A DNA stretch of 64,000 nt from SIG32 sp045652525 (GCA_045652525.1 JAZRUK010000031.1:17632-81631), one strand, 5' to 3'. Positions 1-8,020 are shown, counted from the stretch's first letter. Program-made: numbers and translations. Notes: generated by a model from the letters alone, not told the origin.

Positions 1-319
1 TTGATACGATAGCTACACCCATACCACCTAAAACTTGTGGTAAATTTTTAGCTTTTGAATAGCTTCTTAAACCTGGTTTTGAAACTCTTTCAAGTTTTGT
101 GATTACAGGTTTGTGGTTTGCATCATATTTCAAAGTGATTGTTAAAGATTTGAATTTGCCATCTTCTTTAACTGCAAAATCAGCAATGAAACCTTCTGAT
201 TTTAATAATTTAGCCAATTCTACTTTCAATTTTGATGAAGGCATAGAAACTGTTTCATGTGAAACAAGGCTAGCGTTTCTGATTCTTGTTAGCATATCTG
301 CTATTGGATCTGTATTCAT
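1..319 (-). CDS. rpsH: 30S ribosomal protein S8 (3' end beyond window)
   Basis: The 106 residues visible match ribosomal protein S8, which binds the central domain of 16S rRNA; the start MNTDPIADMLTRIRN is the family N-terminus. The ATG at 319-317 follows a strong GGAGGAATTCAA ribosome-binding site. The gene runs off the window, so the C-terminal part is missing here. It lies downstream of rpsN but is separated from it by about 225 bases that hold a terminator-like hairpin and a candidate promoter, so it probably starts its own transcript. Confidence 0.97.
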   Translation of the reverse strand, partial: MNTDPIADMLTRIRNASLVSHETVSMPSSKLKVELAKLLKSEGFIADFAVKEDGKFKSLTITLKYDANHKPVITKLERVSKPGLRSYSKAKNLPQVLGGMGVAIVS

Positions 320-439
320 TTGAATTCCTCCGGACTTACCTACAGTTACAGGCAGTATCCTTTTATCTATTACACCACTTACTGAATTAATTATTGCTTT
401 ACTAGAAAGCGTATTTCAGCAGTCTGGAACTGTACAATC

Positions 440-468
440 AATCTATCATGAAATATCTTTATTTACAA
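440..468 (-). promoter_or_regulatory. Candidate sigma-70 promoter for rpsH
   Basis: On the minus strand TTGTAA (468-463) and TAGATT (445-440) are 17 bases apart, with a TG one base before the -10. It sits between the rpsN terminator hairpin and rpsH and would give a leader of about 110 bases containing a weak hairpin just before the ribosome-binding site. Confidence 0.5.
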
Positions 469-491
469 GTATTATTTTACATTTATATACA

Positions 492-519
492 AAAAGACAG
501 GATATTTATCCTGTCTTTT
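492..519 (-). terminator. Intrinsic terminator after rpsN
   Basis: A perfect 12-bp stem with a 4-base loop (AAAAGACAGGAT and its complement) ends in a T run on either strand. It lies 26 bases after the rpsN stop, inside what is normally one continuous spc transcript. Confidence 0.75.
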
Positions 520-544
520 GTAATCAATTATAACTCTGTTAGGA

Positions 545-751
545 TTACCAGCTAGCTTTTGTAACGCCAGGCAATAAACCTTGGTGAGCCATTTTTCTTA
601 AACAGATTCTGCAAAGACCGAAATCTCTGTGGAAACCGTGTGGACGGCCGCAGATACTGCATCTGTTATGAAGTCTTACAACAGGGTATTTACCTGCTGC
701 TGCAAGTTGTCTTCTTTTTTCTTCTTTGTTCATCATCGCTTTTTTAGCCAT
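545..751 (-). CDS. rpsN: 30S ribosomal protein S14, zinc-binding type
   Basis: This 68-residue protein is the short zinc form of S14 of the 30S head. Two CxxC pairs (CSIC and CRIC) make the zinc knuckle, and GRPHGF and the C-terminal GVTKASW are family signatures. The first ATG is chosen because AAAGGAGAAATTC precedes it. Gene order rplE-rpsN-rpsH is the standard spc order. Confidence 0.97.
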   Translation of the reverse strand: MAKKAMMNKEEKRRQLAAAGKYPVVRLHNRCSICGRPHGFHRDFGLCRICLRKMAHQGLLPGVTKASW

Positions 752-790
752 GAATTTCTCCTTTATGTTGTGTTGTAATTATATTCTAAA

Positions 791-1339
791 CTATTTTTTG
801 AAAGGCATTCCTAAGAGTTTTAATAATTCTCTTGCTTCGTCATCAGTTTCAGCTGTTGTAATAACTGATACGTTCATACCCTTAACTAAATCTACTTCTT
901 CGTATGAGATTTCAGGGAATAATGCTTGTTCTTTCAAACCTAATGTGTAGTTACCACGACCATCGAAACTTTTTGAGCTTACGCCACGGAAGTCTCTGAT
1001 TCTTGGTAATACTACGCAGATTAATTTTTGTAAGAAGTCATACATTCTTTCGCCACGTAATGTTACCATAGCACCAACCGGCATACCTTCTCTTAATTTG
1101 TAAGATGCGATTGATTTTTTAGCTTTTGTAACTACTGCTTTTTGACCAGCAATCTTTGTTAATTGTGCTTCAATTGCTTCAGCTATTTTTGAGTTGTGAG
1201 AAGCTTCACCTACACCCATGTTCAATACGATTTTGTGTAATCTTGGAACTTGGTGATCATTTGTATAACCAAACTTTTCTTTCAAAGCTGATTTTACTTC
1301 TTCGTTGTATTTTTTTCTTAAACTTTCTGTTTTTGTCAT
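791..1339 (-). CDS. rplE: 50S ribosomal protein L5
   Basis: The 182-residue product has normal length for L5, which binds 5S rRNA in the central protuberance. The segment KIVLNMGVGEA near residue 36 and the glycine-rich FDGRGNYTLGLKEQ near 125 are typical. An AAAGGAAAAGAAAA ribosome-binding site precedes the ATG. It lies between rplX and rpsN as usual. Confidence 0.97.
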   Translation of the reverse strand: MTKTESLRKKYNEEVKSALKEKFGYTNDHQVPRLHKIVLNMGVGEASHNSKIAEAIEAQLTKIAGQKAVVTKAKKSIASYKLREGMPVGAMVTLRGERMYDFLQKLICVVLPRIRDFRGVSSKSFDGRGNYTLGLKEQALFPEISYEEVDLVKGMNVSVITTAETDDEARELLKLLGMPFKK

Positions 1340-1388
1340 TTTTCTTTTCCTTTACTATTGGTATTAATGTCGTAAATTACTTTACACA

Positions 1389-1727
1389 TTAAGCATCTAG
1401 CTGTTCTCCGCATTTTTTACAAACGCGAACTTTTTTACCGTCTACTACGTTGTGTTTAATTCTTGTAGGTTTTTCGCAAGCTGGGCAAACTACCATAACT
1501 TTTGATGCGTCCATTGGAGCTTCAAGTTTTACTAGTCCACCTTGAATTCCTGCAGCTGGCATAGGTTTTTGTGCTTTCGTAATCATGTTAGCACCTTCAA
1601 CAGAAACTTTGCCTTCAGCAGGGTAAGCTTTTTTTACGTTACCTGTTTTGCCTTTGTCTTTACCTGCAATTACGATGACTCTGTCACCTGATTTTACATG
1701 TAAACCTTTTTTATTTTTGTCTGTCAT
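1389..1727 (-). CDS. rplX: 50S ribosomal protein L24
   Basis: L24 is an assembly-initiator protein that binds domain I of 23S rRNA. The KOW motif (GDRVIVIAGKDKGKTGNV) lies near residues 14-31. The C-terminal part has two CxxC pairs (CPAC, CKKC), an arrangement seen in many bacterial L24 proteins that suggests a zinc knuckle. Its start is preceded by AAAGGAAAAGAAAA, nearly identical to the site in front of rplE. Confidence 0.96.
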   Translation of the reverse strand: MTDKNKKGLHVKSGDRVIVIAGKDKGKTGNVKKAYPAEGKVSVEGANMITKAQKPMPAAGIQGGLVKLEAPMDASKVMVVCPACEKPTRIKHNVVDGKKVRVCKKCGEQLDA

Positions 1728-1752
1728 TTTTCTTTTCCTTTATACTTTTGGA

Positions 1753-2121
1753 TTAAATAACTTCCGGTGCCAATGAAACTATTTTCATATAACCTTTATC
1801 TCTTAATTCACGAGCTACTGGTCCGAAAACACGTGTTCCTCTTGGGTTACCATCTTTGTTGATAATTACTGCTGCGTTTTCGTCAAATCTGATTACAGAA
1901 CCGTCATTACGTTTGATATCAGCTTTTGTTCTTACTACAACAGCTTTTACAACTTCACCTTTTTTTACAGCCATGTTAGGAGTTGCGTCTTTTACAGAAG
2001 CTACAATTTCATCACCTACTGCTGCAAATTTTTTGTTTGAGCTGCCCATAACACGAATACACAAAAGTTCTTTTGCACCTGTGTTATCTGCTACTTCTAA
2101 TCTAGTTTCTTGTTGTATCAT
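1753..2121 (-). CDS. rplN: 50S ribosomal protein L14
   Basis: This 122-residue protein has full L14 length and the family N-terminus MIQQETRLEVADNTGAKEL. L14 sits at the subunit interface. It is separated from rpsQ by 111 bases containing a hairpin, longer than is usual in this operon. Confidence 0.97.
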   Translation of the reverse strand: MIQQETRLEVADNTGAKELLCIRVMGSSNKKFAAVGDEIVASVKDATPNMAVKKGEVVKAVVVRTKADIKRNDGSVIRFDENAAVIINKDGNPRGTRVFGPVARELRDKGYMKIVSLAPEVI

Positions 2122-2190
2122 TTTTCTAATTTCCTTTGTTTAAAAAACTTTTACTATCGACCTCTCATTACTCATCGGTAATGTTGTCTT

Positions 2191-2222
2191 TCCTGAAGCC
2201 CTAGAAACCTAAAGCTTCAGGA
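2191..2222 (-). promoter_or_regulatory. Hairpin in the rpsQ-rplN spacer
   Basis: TCCTGAAGC and GCTTCAGGA form a perfect 9-bp stem around a 14-base loop. There is no T run, so it is not a simple terminator; it could be an mRNA processing or stability element or a repeat. Confidence 0.5.
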
Positions 2223-2232
2223 ATGCTAGTTA

Positions 2233-2478
2233 CTATCTAGCTTTTTCTACTATTTCTGCTACAACCCAACGTTTGTCGCCAGAAATAGGTTTTGATTCAA
2301 CGATTCTTACTACATCGCCTTCGTTACAAACATTATTTGCATCGTGTGCTTTATAGTTTTTGTTAGATTCGATGATTTTTTTGTATTTTGGGTGTGGATC
2401 GTATGATGCAACTTTTACAACTACTGTTTTGTCCATTTTGTTGCTTACCACTGTTCCTTGTTTTTCTTTTTTAGGCAT
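2233..2478 (-). CDS. rpsQ: 30S ribosomal protein S17
   Basis: The 81-residue product is S17, an early-binding 30S protein with an OB fold. GTVVSNKMDKTVVVKV at the N-terminus and the SKPISGDKRW segment near residue 62 are signatures. Its start overlaps the end of rpmC by 8 bases, which suggests translational coupling. Confidence 0.96.
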   Translation of the reverse strand: MPKKEKQGTVVSNKMDKTVVVKVASYDPHPKYKKIIESNKNYKAHDANNVCNEGDVVRIVESKPISGDKRWVVAEIVEKAR

Positions 2479-2668
2479 TTTGAACCTCTTTTTCTTTTAT
2501 AACTGTTTTTGCTTGAGCTATCAATGTTTTTGTTTTAGAAATCAATGCTGTGTTTTCTAGTTTGTGTGTTGAAAGTTGTAATCTGTAGTTAAACAAATCT
2601 TTCTTCCAACCTACGATTTGTTCTTGAAGTTCAGCAACAGTTTTTTCTCGCATTTCACTTAATTTCAT
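2471..2668 (-). CDS. rpmC: 50S ribosomal protein L29
   Basis: L29 is a short two-helix protein near the peptide exit. The 65-residue sequence starts MKLSEMREKTVAELQ and is helical throughout, as expected. It overlaps rpsQ by 8 bases and follows rplP by 11 bases. Confidence 0.95.
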   Translation of the reverse strand: MKLSEMREKTVAELQEQIVGWKKDLFNYRLQLSTHKLENTALISKTKTLIAQAKTVIKEKEVQNA

Positions 2669-2679
2669 TTTTATTTTCC

Positions 2680-3099
2680 TTATGCTTCTAATTTCGCTTT
2701 TTCTACTACTTTAACTTTGATAGGAAGTTTTTGAGCTGCAAGTTCTAACGCGTGAACAGCTGTATCTCTATCAAAATATTCTAGTTCGAATAGAATTCTG
2801 TTTGGTTTAACAACCGCTACCCAGTATTCCAAGTTACCTTTACCTGAACCCATACGAGTTTCAGCTGGTTTTGCTGTAATTGGTTTGTCTGGGAATATTT
2901 TAATCCAAACGTTACCGCCACGTTTGATTTCACGAGTCATTGCACGACGTGCTGCCTCGATTTGTCTGCTGGTAATCCAGCCAGGTTCTACGGCTTGAAG
3001 TGCATAGCTACCGAATTCAAGTCTTGTACCTCTTGTTTCAGTACCTTTCATTCTGCCTTTCATCATTTTGCGGTATTTTGTTTTTTTAGGCTGTAACAT
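2680..3099 (-). CDS. rplP: 50S ribosomal protein L16
   Basis: The 139-residue protein is L16, which contacts the A-site tRNA region of 23S rRNA. The N-terminus MLQPKKTKYRKMMKGRMKG and the GSGKGNLEYWVAVVKP segment near residue 83 are diagnostic. It lies between rpsC and rpmC. Confidence 0.97.
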   Translation of the reverse strand: MLQPKKTKYRKMMKGRMKGTETRGTRLEFGSYALQAVEPGWITSRQIEAARRAMTREIKRGGNVWIKIFPDKPITAKPAETRMGSGKGNLEYWVAVVKPNRILFELEYFDRDTAVHALELAAQKLPIKVKVVEKAKLEA

Positions 3100-3118
3100 T
3101 ATTATTTGCTCCTATTAA

Positions 3119-3844
3119 TTAATTTTCAGTTTCTACTGCTTTGCGTCTTGGGCGTCTCATACCTTTTTCTTCGCCTTTGCCGCTTTTTGTTTTGATGTTT
3201 TGGTCTGCTTTTTCACCAGGCATTAAGTTGCCTTTGAAAATCCAAACTTTAACACCAATTTTACCCATGATTGTATCAGCTTCTGCAAAACCGTAGTCTA
3301 CATCTGCTCTTAATGTTTGAAGTGGAATTCTGCCTTCTTTTGCCCATTCTGAACGAGCAATTTCTGCACCACCTAAACGACCTGATACCATAACTTTGAT
3401 ACCTTGAACACCTGATCTCATTGTTCTTTGCATTGCTTGTTTCATTGCACGTCTGAAAGCTACACGTTTTTCAAGTTGTTGTGCAATTGCTTCTGAAACT
3501 AATTGAGCATCAGCATCAATTCTAGCTACTTCAACTACGTTGATAATAACTGGTTTTCCAAGATATTTGCCTGTTTCTTGTTTTAGTTCTTCAATACCTT
3601 GTCCACCACGACCAACTACTATACCAGGTTTTGCTGTTACAACTGTGATTGTTGTATTTTGTGCTTTTCTAGCGATCAAAATTTTTGAAACGCCAGCTGC
3701 ATATAGTCTTTTCTTTATGAATTTTCTTATTTTAGCATCTTCTGCTACGAATTCACCGTATTCTTTAACCTTTGCAAACCATGTGCTTACCCAAGGTTGA
3801 ATAATACCTACTCTAAATCCGGTTGGATGTGTTTTTTGTCCCAT
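3119..3844 (-). CDS. rpsC: 30S ribosomal protein S3
   Basis: S3 forms part of the mRNA entry tunnel. The 241-residue product has the N-terminus MGQKTHPTGFRVG, a KH domain with GRGGQGIEELK near residue 78, and the C-terminal domain with SGRLGGAEIARSEW near 155. The basic tail after residue 215 is a little longer than the minimal family length. Confidence 0.97.
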   Translation of the reverse strand: MGQKTHPTGFRVGIIQPWVSTWFAKVKEYGEFVAEDAKIRKFIKKRLYAAGVSKILIARKAQNTTITVVTAKPGIVVGRGGQGIEELKQETGKYLGKPVIINVVEVARIDADAQLVSEAIAQQLEKRVAFRRAMKQAMQRTMRSGVQGIKVMVSGRLGGAEIARSEWAKEGRIPLQTLRADVDYGFAEADTIMGKIGVKVWIFKGNLMPGEKADQNIKTKSGKGEEKGMRRPRRKAVETEN

Positions 3845-3858
3845 TTTCGATTCCTTTA

Positions 3859-4194
3859 TTACTTATTATCACTAACTTTTAAGGTAAGGTGTGAAGTTCT
3901 TTTCAACCTTTTGTAAATTCGACCTTGTGCTCTTGGTTTTCCTCTTTTGTATGAAACGCTTTCATCTGCATAGATTTCTGAAATTTTTAATGATTCAGCG
4001 CCTACACCGAATTGTTCTTGTGCGTTTGCTACAGCGGCTGTCAAGTTCTTTTCAACCACTCTTGCAGCAAAGTAAGGCATAAAACGTAACATATCTTGAG
4101 CATCTTTAACAGCTTTGCCTCTAACTTCATTGATTACACGACGAAGTTTTCTTGCTGTCATTTTAATATCTGTTTGTCTTGATTTTGCTTCCAT
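3859..4194 (-). CDS. rplV: 50S ribosomal protein L22
   Basis: The 111-residue product is L22, whose beta-hairpin lines the peptide exit tunnel. The C-terminal segment YKRGKPRAQGRIYKRLKRTS is that hairpin region. It sits between rpsS and rpsC with short spacers. Confidence 0.96.
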   Translation of the reverse strand: MEAKSRQTDIKMTARKLRRVINEVRGKAVKDAQDMLRFMPYFAARVVEKNLTAAVANAQEQFGVGAESLKISEIYADESVSYKRGKPRAQGRIYKRLKRTSHLTLKVSDNK

Positions 4195-4205
4195 TTTTAA
4201 CTTCC

Positions 4206-4487
4206 TTATTTTCTTTTAGCAGTCTTATCAGAACCTGCGTGTCCTTTGTACATTCTTGTTGGTGCAAACTCACCCAATTTGTGTCCAATCATTTGTTCAG
4301 TTACATAAACTGGTACGTGAGTTTTTCCGTTGTGAACGGCAATGGTATGTCCTAACATATCAGGAATAATCATTGAAGCTCTTGACCAAGTTTTGATAAC
4401 TTTATGTTCAGAGTTTGCATTCATTTTTTCGATTTTTGTTTGTAGAGCTTGTTCTACATATGGACCTTTTTTTAATGAACGTGCCAT
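4206..4487 (-). CDS. rpsS: 30S ribosomal protein S19
   Basis: The 93-residue product is S19 of the 30S head. The N-terminus MARSLKKGPYVE and the segment HKLGEFAPTRMYKGHAG are highly conserved. An AAAGGAGAAATTA site precedes the start. The 106-base gap to rplB carries a long hairpin. Confidence 0.97.
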   Translation of the reverse strand: MARSLKKGPYVEQALQTKIEKMNANSEHKVIKTWSRASMIIPDMLGHTIAVHNGKTHVPVYVTEQMIGHKLGEFAPTRMYKGHAGSDKTAKRK

Positions 4488-4550
4488 TAATTTCTCCTTT
4501 ATTAATTTTGTGATTTTATTTATTTTATTAGCTCCCGAAACAAGTTCAGG

Positions 4551-4597
4551 ATAAGATTCCCGTTGGTTTTACTTAAGTAAAACCACGGTTATCTTAT
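4551..4597 (-). promoter_or_regulatory. Long hairpin between rplB and rpsS
   Basis: A perfect 22-base palindrome (TGGTTTTACTTAAGTAAAACCA, 4564-4585) is nested in an outer ATAAGAT/ATCTTAT stem with a few unpaired bases between. The outer arm overlaps the rplB stop codon. On the minus strand there is no T run after it, so it is more likely a processing or stability element than a strong terminator. Confidence 0.6.
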
Positions 4598-5421
4598 TTT
4601 TTTCTTCTTCTAACGATTAATTTATTAGAAGCTTTATTAGTTTTTCTAGTTTTGTAACCCAATGCTGGTTTACCCCAAGGTGTTTTAGGGTGTCCACCAG
4701 GACCAGTTTTACCTTCACCACCACCGTGTGGGTGATCGCAAGGGTTCATTGTTACACCACGTACAGTTGGTCTGATACCCATGTAACGTTTTCTACCAGC
4801 TTTACCGATTTTCAAGTTTTTGAATTCAGAGTTGCCTAGTGTACCAACTGTTGCCATACATTCTTTTCTTACCATTCTCATTTCACCTGATGGTAATTTG
4901 ATTGTTACGTAATTGCCTTCTTTTGCCATTACTTGAGCTGCGTTACCAGCTGATCTAACCATTTTACCGCCACGTCCAGGTGTCAATTCGATATTGTGAA
5001 CAATTGTACCTAAAGGCATTAATTCTAATGGAATAGCATTACCAGTTTGTACAGGTGCTTCTGGACCTGATACAATAACGTCACCTACGTTTAAACCTTC
5101 TGGTGTTAAGATATATCTTTTTTCACCATCAGCGTAGAATACTAATGAAATTCTAACGTTTCTGTTTGGATCGTATTCAATAGTTTTTACTGTTGCTGGT
5201 ACGCCAAATTTTTCACGTTTGAAATCGATTACACGGTATGCTCTTTTTACACCGCCACCTTTATGACGACATGTAATTCTACCTGTATTATTTCTTCCGG
5301 CTGTTTTTTTCAATGATTTTAACAATGATTTTTCAGGAGTTGATGTTGTAACTTCTTGGAAGTCACTTTTAATCATTCCTCTTTGTCCCGGAGATGTTGG
5401 ATTAATTTTTCTAGTTGCCAT
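4594..5421 (-). CDS. rplB: 50S ribosomal protein L2
   Basis: L2 is a core 23S-binding protein required for subunit joining and peptidyl transfer. The 275-residue product has the RNA-binding GRNNTGRITCRHKGGG segment near residue 43 and the C-terminal NPCDHPHGGGEGK motif with the conserved histidine near 230. It follows rplW by 64 bases. Confidence 0.97.
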   Translation of the reverse strand: MATRKINPTSPGQRGMIKSDFQEVTTSTPEKSLLKSLKKTAGRNNTGRITCRHKGGGVKRAYRVIDFKREKFGVPATVKTIEYDPNRNVRISLVFYADGEKRYILTPEGLNVGDVIVSGPEAPVQTGNAIPLELMPLGTIVHNIELTPGRGGKMVRSAGNAAQVMAKEGNYVTIKLPSGEMRMVRKECMATVGTLGNSEFKNLKIGKAGRKRYMGIRPTVRGVTMNPCDHPHGGGEGKTGPGGHPKTPWGKPALGYKTRKTNKASNKLIVRRRKK

Positions 5422-5485
5422 TTTTATTTTTCTCCTTTTTTGGCTTTGTACTTCTGTGGGACTTGTGCCTTACGCCCCGTTTAGA

Positions 5486-5788
5486 CTATGCTCCGATTAA
5501 TTCTTCGATTGGATCGCCTTCGATTGTTACGATTGCTTTTTTAGAGCTGTCTGTTCTACCCAATTTATAGCCCATTCTTTTTGCGTGTGATGGCATATAA
5601 ACTGTTCTTACTTTTTTAACTTTTCTTCCTGGAAAAGCTAGTTCAACTGCTTGTGCAATTTCAACTTTTGTTGCATCTTTGTTTACTTCAAAAGTATATT
5701 GACCTAAAGTTGTTGCACCTACTGATTTTTCGGTAATCAATGGTTTTTTGATTACATCATATAATTTTTCTGTGTTTGATCTTGCCAT
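5486..5788 (-). CDS. rplW: 50S ribosomal protein L23
   Basis: The 100-residue product is L23, the docking protein for trigger factor and SRP at the exit tunnel. IKKPLITEKSVG near residue 13 and the VRTVYMPSHAKRMGYKLG segment support it. Its start overlaps the rplD stop as TAATG, so the two are probably translationally coupled. Confidence 0.96.
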   Translation of the reverse strand: MARSNTEKLYDVIKKPLITEKSVGATTLGQYTFEVNKDATKVEIAQAVELAFPGRKVKKVRTVYMPSHAKRMGYKLGRTDSSKKAIVTIEGDPIEELIGA

Positions 5789-6414
5789 TATTGTAACCTT
5801 TCTGTTATATCGTTTACTGCAGATTCAGTCATTACAACAAAATCAGCTTCTAACAAATCTTTAACGTTTAAGTTTGAAGGTAAAATAATTTTTACGCTTG
5901 GAATATTTCTTGCTGATAATTCTAAGTTTTTGTTTTCATCAGCTTTTACATCTGCGATAATTAATGTTTTACCACTTACATTTAATGATTTTAATGCGCT
6001 AACCATTAATTTTGTTTTTGGTTCTGCGATTGTTGAAAAATCTTTAACAACAACTAATTGACCTTCTTTAGAAGAAAGAGCAGATCTTAAAGCTAATTTT
6101 CTAGCTTTTTGTGGCATTGAGAAACCATAATCTCTTGGTTTTGGTCCAAATACAACACCACCGCCTGCAAATAATGGAGAACGTAAAGAACCAGCTCTTG
6201 CACGACCTGTTCCTTTTTGTTTCCAAGGTTTTCTTCCGCCGCCAGCTACTTCAGCTCTTGTTTTCGCACATGCTGAACCTTGACGAGCATTGTTTAATTG
6301 TCTTCTTAATGCTAAGTGCATTACGTGTAAATTAGGTTCTACACCAAATACTTCTTTATTCAATGTAATTTCGCCTAATTTTTCTCCGTTTGTGCTTAAT
6401 ATTTCTTTTGACAT
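5788..6414 (-). CDS. rplD: 50S ribosomal protein L4
   Basis: L4 binds 23S domain I and extends a loop into the exit tunnel; in other bacteria it represses the S10 operon. The 208-residue sequence has the extended basic loop KPWKQKGTGRARAGSLRSP near residues 62-80. It follows a 185-base structured spacer after rplC. Confidence 0.96.
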   Translation of the reverse strand: MSKEILSTNGEKLGEITLNKEVFGVEPNLHVMHLALRRQLNNARQGSACAKTRAEVAGGGRKPWKQKGTGRARAGSLRSPLFAGGGVVFGPKPRDYGFSMPQKARKLALRSALSSKEGQLVVVKDFSTIAEPKTKLMVSALKSLNVSGKTLIIADVKADENKNLELSARNIPSVKIILPSNLNVKDLLEADFVVMTESAVNDITERLQ

Positions 6415-6599
6415 TTTAATTCTTCCTTTATCTTATACTTACTGCCTGTTACCCCTTTCGGAAAACCGTTTTATTTGGCAACTCGGGATTTTTTAAACTT
6501 GTCTGTTTTGGGAGGTTTACCCCTCACCCGAATTTCTAAAACTCGCAATCTCGTTTTGAAATTCTTCCCTCTCCCTCAAGGGGCGAGGGTAAAAGCAAA
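6415..6599 (-). repeat. GC-rich palindromic spacer between rplC and rplD
   Basis: No open reading frame is supported here. At 6570-6592 CCCTCTCCCTCAAGGGGCGAGGG forms an imperfect hairpin, and 6517-6530 has a related CCCCTCACCC run in the neighbourhood. The composition and the CCCTCTCCC/GGGCGAGGG arms resemble dispersed REP-type palindromes known from many genomes. A TTCCGAAAGGGG-like string (minus strand, near 6455-6470) recurs in altered form in the rpsJ-rplC spacer. Confidence 0.5.
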
Positions 6600-7235
6600 T
6601 TAGTTCCATTTTGTTCTTGTAGGAACGATAGTTACCAATCTGCCTTCGCAACCTGGAACTGAACCTTTTACTAAGATTAAGTTGTTTGCTGCGTCAACTC
6701 TAACTAATTTCAATTTAGAGATTGTAACTCTTTCATTACCCATGTTACCAGCCATTCTTTTACCTTTGATAACACGGCTTGGAGTTGTACCTGCACCGAT
6801 TGAACCTGGTTCTCTGTGGTTTTTAGAACCGTGGCCCATTGGTCCTCTTCCAAAGTTCCATCTTTTTACTGTACCTTGGAAACCTTTACCAATTGATTTA
6901 CCGGTTACGTCAACTTTTTCTACGTTTTCTAACACTGACAATTCAATTTTGTCGCCAACTTTATAATCTTGTGGGTTGTCAACTCTGAATTCTTGTAAGT
7001 GTCTGTAGTTGTTTAAACTGTTCTTTTTGAAGTGACCCAATTCAGCTTTTGTTAAGTGTTTTTCTTTAGCTGCGATTGTACCAACTTGGATAGCATTGTA
7101 ACCGTCAGTTTCAACTGTTTTAACTTGAGTTACAACAGTTTCGTCAACTTTGATAACAGTTACAGGGATTGCCAAACCTTGTTCATCGAAGATTTGAGTC
7201 ATTCCGACTTTTTTTCCTATTACACCTAGTGTCAT
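6600..7235 (-). CDS. rplC: 50S ribosomal protein L3
   Basis: The 211-residue product is L3, which nucleates 50S assembly near the peptidyl transferase centre. GVIGKKVGMTQIF at the N-terminus and the WNFGRGPMGHGSKNHREPGS segment near residue 130 are family signatures. I place the start at the ATG 7235-7233 because AGGAAAGGTAAAAAT precedes it and it gives the standard MTLGVIGKK start; an upstream in-frame ATG would add 13 unsupported residues. Confidence 0.96.
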   Translation of the reverse strand: MTLGVIGKKVGMTQIFDEQGLAIPVTVIKVDETVVTQVKTVETDGYNAIQVGTIAAKEKHLTKAELGHFKKNSLNNYRHLQEFRVDNPQDYKVGDKIELSVLENVEKVDVTGKSIGKGFQGTVKRWNFGRGPMGHGSKNHREPGSIGAGTTPSRVIKGKRMAGNMGNERVTISKLKLVRVDAANNLILVKGSVPGCEGRLVTIVPTRTKWN

Positions 7236-7448
7236 ATTTTTACCTTTCCTGCTCGTCCTACTTGGTGCAGACATTATTCTGCCCCATTTCGGAGTTGCAT
7301 CTTTCTCTTGCGAGCGCTACGTTTGTGTCTCTAACTTTACCTTTTGAGGGCTTTCACCTCTGTGACTTTCGTCACCCCATCGCTTTGGATGGCCGCAGTT
7401 CACATTATTATGCATAATGCTATTAAATTTTCAATGTTTTGCTAGTGA
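7236..7448 (-). other. Structured spacer between rpsJ and rplC
   Basis: This 213-base gap holds no supported gene. Read on the minus strand it has three short hairpins in a row: CCATC-N6-GATGG, GTGAC-GAAA-GTCAC and GAGG-N7-CCTC, and it is richer in G and C than the rest of the intergenic DNA. That pattern suggests a folded RNA in the mRNA leader of rplC. Its identity is unknown to me. Confidence 0.45.
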
Positions 7449-7769
7449 TTAAAGTTTTACTTCAATATCTACACCAGCTGGTAAATCTAATCTGCTTAAC
7501 TCTTCAGTTGTCTGTTGAGTTGGTTCGTATATATCGATAATACGTTTGTGTGTTCTTAATTCAAAATGTTCACGAGATTTTTTATCAACGTGTGGTGAAC
7601 GAAGAACGCAATATATACGTCTTTTTGTAGGTAAAGGAATAGGGCCAGCTACTTTAGCGTCAGTTCTTTTTGCTGTTTCTACGATTTTGTCTGATGATAC
7701 GTCAATAAGTTTGTGATCGTAAGCTTTCAAACAAACTCTGATTCTTTGTCTTTTAGTACTACTTGCCAT
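7449..7769 (-). CDS. rpsJ: 30S ribosomal protein S10
   Basis: S10 is a 30S head protein and also the NusE antitermination factor. The 106-residue sequence has RIRVCLKAYDHKLID at the start and the loop GPIPLPTKRRIYCVLRSPH near residue 43. The ATG at 7769 is preferred over one six bases upstream because the AAAGGA site then has normal spacing. It is the first gene of the S10 operon and has a strong promoter about 105 bases upstream. Confidence 0.96.
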   Translation of the reverse strand: MASSTKRQRIRVCLKAYDHKLIDVSSDKIVETAKRTDAKVAGPIPLPTKRRIYCVLRSPHVDKKSREHFELRTHKRIIDIYEPTQQTTEELSRLDLPAGVDIEVKL

Positions 7770-7875
7770 GTGCATTCCTTTTTCTTTTTATGTGTTACAC
7801 GTACAGAAAACCCTTACGGGGCCTGCTATTTGCCTGAAAATGGCTATATATTTCGGCTATTTTCCAAGCATATCA

Positions 7876-7904
7876 ATCGTAAAACAAACATACTTGCCTG
7901 TCAA
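7876..7904 (-). promoter_or_regulatory. Sigma-70 promoter of the S10 operon
   Basis: On the minus strand TTGACA (7904-7899) is followed after exactly 17 bases by TACGAT (7881-7876). The -35 box is perfect. An AT-rich direct repeat (TTGTTAATATTTGTTAATAC, 7921-7940) lies just upstream where an UP element would be. Confidence 0.75.
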
Positions 7905-7952
7905 CAATGATTTTTTGAATTTGTTAATATTTGTTAATACGTAGATTTAATT

Positions 7953-7990
7953 AATAAAAAAAAGAGAAAACAAAGTTCTCTTTTTTTATT
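7953..7990 (-). terminator. Terminator after minE
   Basis: GAGAA/TTCTC arms flanked by long A and T runs give a strong hairpin ending in T7-8 on either strand. It closes the minCDE unit and separates it from the S10 promoter. Confidence 0.75.
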
Positions 7991-8020
7991 AATTTCATTT
8001 CTCATTTTAGAAAACGGAAA

